A stretch of DNA of 8,126 bases. It comes from Clostridiales bacterium (GTDB lineage Bacteria > Bacillota > Clostridia > Christensenellales > JAISNN01). Of the stretch, positions 5,750 through 8,126 are shown in pieces (positions within the stretch are counted from its first letter, which is position 1; every line of letters begins with the position of its first letter). Location of the stretch: the NCBI GenBank assembly GCA_031289865.1, contig JAITOQ010000013.1, forward strand, positions 1 through 8,126, written 5' to 3'. The notes under the pieces are model-generated. The model searched no databases, was not told where the DNA came from, and saw only the letters and a list, made by a program, of their open reading frames with translations. A program made the position numbers and the translations under genes.

Positions 5750-6337
5750 ATGGATTCACTCGAACAAGCCCTCCGTCAAAAGCTGACGGAATACGGTATT
5801 AAATTGGTAAAAGAAAACCTCGTACAAGGTACATGGGGTAATATTTCGGTGCGTTTGGACGAAAAACGCATGATTGTGACGCCGAGCGGGCGCGATTATC
5901 TCAATCTCACCCCAAGCGATATGGTCGTCGTGAATATCGAGACCCTCGAATATGAGGGCGAATTAAAACCGACTTCGGAGCGAAAGCTGCATGCGGCAAT
6001 CTACCGTATGCGCCCCGAAATAGGCGCGGTGATACACACGCATTCGGAGTATTGCAGTGTCGCGGCGTCGGCGCGGATAGAGCTTAAGGCGTCCGACTTG
6101 CCGAAGGATGCGGAAAAGGAATTGAAGAGCGCTATCGGCGAAACCGTCCGAACCGCGGTTTACGGTCTCCCCGGAACAAAAAAGCTGACAAAAGAAACCG
6201 TAAAAGCCTTAGAGAACAGAAACGGCTGTTATATGGCGGCGCACGGCGCGGTCGCTATGGGCGCGGATATAGAAGCGGCTTTTTATGCTTGTAAAACGCT
6301 GGAGCTGACCACAAAACAGTATATCGAGAAAGCGTGA
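5750..6337 (+). CDS. Class II aldolase (fuculose-phosphate aldolase-like), intact active site
   Basis: A 195-residue metal-dependent aldolase of the FucA/RhaD/AraD type, slightly shorter than FucA (about 215). The phosphate and substrate loop GTWGN (27-31), TPSG (44-47), Ser76-Glu77 with the catalytic acid/base Glu77, the metal ligands His96 and His98 of HTH, and His165 of AAHGA are all present. The family cleaves phosphorylated ketoses to dihydroxyacetone phosphate and an aldehyde, or epimerises or decarboxylates related sugar acids. Following an FGGY kinase gene, cleavage of the kinase product is the natural reading; the exact sugar is unknown. AAGGAG at 5736-5741 lies 8 bases before the ATG. 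The TGA stop lies inside the hairpin AAAGCGT-G-ACGCTTT (6329-6343). It is the last gene before a strong terminator. Confidence 0.93.
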   Translation: MDSLEQALRQKLTEYGIKLVKENLVQGTWGNISVRLDEKRMIVTPSGRDYLNLTPSDMVVVNIETLEYEGELKPTSERKLHAAIYRMRPEIGAVIHTHSEYCSVAASARIELKASDLPKDAEKELKSAIGETVRTAVYGLPGTKKLTKETVKALENRNGCYMAAHGAVAMGADIEAAFYACKTLELTTKQYIEKA

Positions 6338-6396
6338 CGCTTTACTCAAATTCGCAACGGGCTGATATGAGGGGCATCCCTTAGTAGCCCGTTCAC
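6329..6396 (-). repeat. Structured GTGAACGGGC element, copy 4 (inverted, no arm)
   Basis: On the minus strand this begins GTGAACGGGC (6396-6387), contains CCCGTTGCGAA and ends in AAAGCGT, loop C, ACGCTTT. The long stem AACGGGCT (6356-6363) with AGCCCGTT (6386-6393) is perfect and carries a nested AGGG-GCAT-CCCT hairpin. The plus-strand hairpin at 6329-6343 includes the aldolase stop codon. No heptamer arm is attached in this copy. Confidence 0.75.
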
Positions 6397-6446
6397 CTAT
6401 TTTTGCTGTATTTTCGAGAGATTAGAAGCAAAGTATAAATAATAAG

Positions 6447-6475
6447 AAAACCGCTCTCAATCCGAGGGCGGTTTT
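6447..6475. terminator. Bidirectional Rho-independent terminator
   Basis: An 8-bp stem (6451-6458 with 6464-6471, one G-U pair) over loop AATCC is flanked by AAAA on the left and TTTT on the right. It can therefore terminate the aldolase transcript rightward and the AlbA_2 gene transcript leftward, as suits its place between convergent genes. Confidence 0.9.
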
Positions 6476-6491
6476 GTTGTAGCTCTTTTAA

Positions 6492-7918
6492 TTAAAGAAC
6501 TTCCCAATAGCCGCCTTTGTTTTCACCATGGCGGACAATGAAGCCGGCTTCTTTAAGCAGACGGACGTTTCTTTCTACCGTGCGCAAAGCAAGCGATAAC
6601 TCTTTAGCGATTATTTCTGCGGTAACGGTGCTGTTCGTTTTCATCTGCTCAATGATATTTCTTTGGTTTTTTGTTAAGGTTTCTCCCGACTTTCTCCCGA
6701 CTTTCTCCCGACTTCCCGTTGAATTTCTTCGGATGCGGAACAATTCTCCGTAAGCGGAATAATTGTTTTGAATATATCGCCTTCGATAAGTTCGGGGTCG
6801 CATCCCGAATAAATTCTCGTAAATTTATATAAATTCCGAACGCCCGAACCGAGTTGATCGGCATAGCCGATATTGACAAAAAACTTCGCAAGAAGAGGGT
6901 TTTTGGGTTCGGGTGTGAATTTGCTTGGGTCGAGTTTGCCTTGATATGTTGCACGGCACCAATTCTGCGCGATAATCCTATCTTTTTCTACAATAATTTG
7001 CGCGGGGACAGTGCTTGTGTATTCACGGTGGACTAAGCTGTTGCTGACGATTTCACGGGCAATAGCGTTTCTAACGCTTACGCTTTGATTGTCTATCAAG
7101 AAAAACTTATCAAGCGTATGCTTTGCGATAAAATCGATCAAAAGCCCGAAGCTGTCAATTAAGTTCGTTTCAACGCGTAATCTGTCATCGTAACGGTCAA
7201 GATTTACGCGTCGTAAAATTGCGTCCGTAACATAGTTCGGAGTGCAAGACTGTATTATCTCATCACGACCGAACAACAATATCCCCGCAAGATTAAAGCC
7301 TTGTTTCCCCGTTGTTTTATCATCTTCGTAAAGCCCCGCGCTGCGTAAAATCTCCATGTCGGACATTTTTGTCCACGGATGGTTTTTTATATGCGTGTTC
7401 GCCATAATACGAACCTTTGGCATTAATTCCGCAAGTCGTAAATCCGCTTTCGTTGTGTATGAAAATATACGCCGTTCTGTGAACTCTAAGGATTTTCTCC
7501 GCACAAGGTTAGCAACTAAATCAACGGAGCGAGTGATATCTATATCCGCATCCTCTGTGCGGTCATATATTTTGCCGCCTAAGAGTACAAGCTGTGAAGC
7601 GACGGGAACGTAAACATATAGCAAAATCTTGCCGTCAAGCTCAATTTCTTCAAGGTTTAGGAAAAGTGACGGCATAATAAAATTCGGATTATTCAGTTGA
7701 TTGACAAAATTCTTTTTTATACTTATAGCGTTATTGCGGTTTACACCTAAAATAACGCCGTTGTCTTCCACGCCGAGAATGATATGACCGCCATAGCGGT
7801 TAGAAAACGATGCTACGGTTTCAAAGACATCGCGATTAAGCTCGTTTGTGTTTTTTTTAAACTCAACCGTAAAGCTTTCACCCTCAGCTATGAGTTTCTT
7901 TATTTGTTCTGCCGTCAT
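6492..7918 (-). pseudogene. AlbA_2/HATPase_c_4 ATP-binding regulator, frameshifted before its winged helix
   Basis: Reading from the ATG at 7918, the first frame gives 414 residues ending at 6674. Residues about 10-130 are an AlbA_2 (Schlafen-type) domain with ESFTVEFKKN and YGGHIILGVEDNG. Residues about 280-390 are HATPase_c_4-like, with REIVSNSLVHREY (288-300) and PKNPLLAKFF plus GSGVRNLYKF. The frame then runs through a three-copy 11-bp repeat into an early stop. The family's usual C-terminal winged helix (LTKNQRNIIEQMKTN to GGYWEVL) is intact in another frame, ending at 6492. Loss of one 11-bp unit would join the two into a 471-residue protein. Such proteins are annotated as transcriptional or nucleic-acid-binding regulators; the exact function is unknown. 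It is either a phase-variable gene, a recent frameshift, or a sequencing or assembly artefact. A good promoter and, 11 bases from the ATG, AGGA lie upstream. Confidence 0.85.
6680..6712 (-). repeat. Three-copy 11-bp tandem repeat inside the AlbA_2 gene
   Basis: The plus-strand unit TTTCTCCCGAC (minus strand GTCGGGAGAAA) occurs three times perfectly at 6680-6690, 6691-6701 and 6702-6712. Because 11 is not a multiple of 3, each unit gained or lost changes the frame. Three copies give the truncated product. Two copies (or five) put the upstream domains in frame with the winged helix, reading REVGRKSGETLTKNQ across the joint. Confidence 0.95.
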
Positions 7919-7951
7919 ATATGATTAAATCCTACTCTTTAAAGTAACAAC

Positions 7952-7980
7952 ATTATATCACGAAATGATTCTTAGCGCAA
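7952..7980 (-). promoter_or_regulatory. Extended -10 promoter of the AlbA_2 gene
   Basis: On the minus strand TTGCGC (7980-7975) is followed after exactly 17 bp by TATAAT (7957-7952), preceded by TGA, which gives an extended -10 (TGATATAAT). Transcription should start near 7945, about 27 bases before the ATG. The gene therefore has its own promoter after the XRE regulator gene. Confidence 0.8.
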
Positions 7981-7997
7981 ACAATATTCTCGTTCTT

Positions 7998-8126
7998 TTA
8001 ACAATCTCTCGTTCCGTCGTCGTTTTCAAGTCCGATGAGGTAGTCGGCGGTCACGTTAAAAAAGATTGCAAGCTGTTTGATTGTCTTGATATCGGGTTCG
8101 TTGTCGCCGTTTTCCCACGCCGAAAC
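7998..8126 (-). CDS. XRE/Cro-CI family regulator, C-terminal part (runs off the window)
   Basis: The last 42 codons of a gene entering from the right edge read SAWENGDNEPDIKTIKQLA, then FFNVTADYLIGLE, ending DDGTRDC and stop. This is the second half of a classic HTH_3 domain: the recognition helix with the SxWE motif, the PD...L.ia.fFnVt.DyLiG stretch and almost nothing after it, suggesting a short, single-domain repressor. The start and the first two helices lie beyond 8126. The AlbA_2 gene begins 79 bp downstream on the same strand with a separate promoter, so a regulator-target pair is possible but not shown. Confidence 0.85.
   Translation of the reverse strand, partial: VSAWENGDNEPDIKTIKQLAIFFNVTADYLIGLENDDGTRDC

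Noticed and set aside
6660..6715. Programmed -1 ribosomal frameshift joining the AlbA_2 and winged-helix frames
   Set aside because: A -1 shift would work arithmetically, but no canonical X XXY YYZ slippery heptamer is in the right frame; change in the number of 11-bp units is a simpler explanation.
6649..6954. Third minus-strand frame overlapping the AlbA_2 gene
   Set aside because: It shows no family resemblance; it stays open only because the region is part of two other coding frames and the tandem repeat.

Overview
The window looks like an accessory or metabolic stretch from a Bacillota (Clostridia-like) genome. Ribosome binding sites are strong (AAAGGAG type), promoters are sigma-A-like, a Rho-independent terminator is clear, base composition is moderate, and the intergenic space is full of short dispersed repeats. 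No marker gene fixes the species, so the taxonomy is inference.

Layout. Positions 1-310 hold no gene, only repeats and a promoter. A TetR-family regulator (311-892) follows, perhaps made from a leaderless transcript. A structured spacer of about 445 bp then leads into four metabolic genes on the same strand: a class-III (glutamate-1-semialdehyde aminomutase-like) PLP aminotransferase (1338-2837), an FGGY sugar kinase (3146-4669), a class II aldolase-fold protein that has lost its metal ligands (4867-5472), and an intact class II aldolase (5750-6337). A bidirectional terminator (6447-6475) separates these from the minus strand. There an AlbA_2/HATPase_c_4 protein (6492-7918) is split from its C-terminal winged helix by a three-copy 11-bp tandem repeat. 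Its own promoter lies upstream, and the end of an XRE-type repressor (7998-8126) runs off the window.

The four metabolic genes suggest a small catabolic route: transamination of an amino compound, phosphorylation of a ketose-like substrate, then retro-aldol cleavage to a three-carbon phosphate and an aldehyde. The substrate cannot be read from the sequence, and no transporter is visible. The TetR protein is the natural candidate regulator.

The spacers are unusual. Three kinds of module recur in mosaic order: heptanucleotide tandem-repeat arms (ATGCARA or TAAGTAA units) in inverted pairs, a conserved core of about 60 bp between the arms, and a structured element of about 70 bp beginning GTGAACGGGC and ending in a short hairpin whose stem covaries between copies. 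Every metabolic gene ends directly in one of these modules, sometimes with the stop codon inside the repeat.

The observations most worth pursuing are the 11-bp repeat that would switch the AlbA_2 protein between truncated and full-length forms, the metal-ligand-less aldolase beside an intact paralogue, and the mosaic structured repeats.
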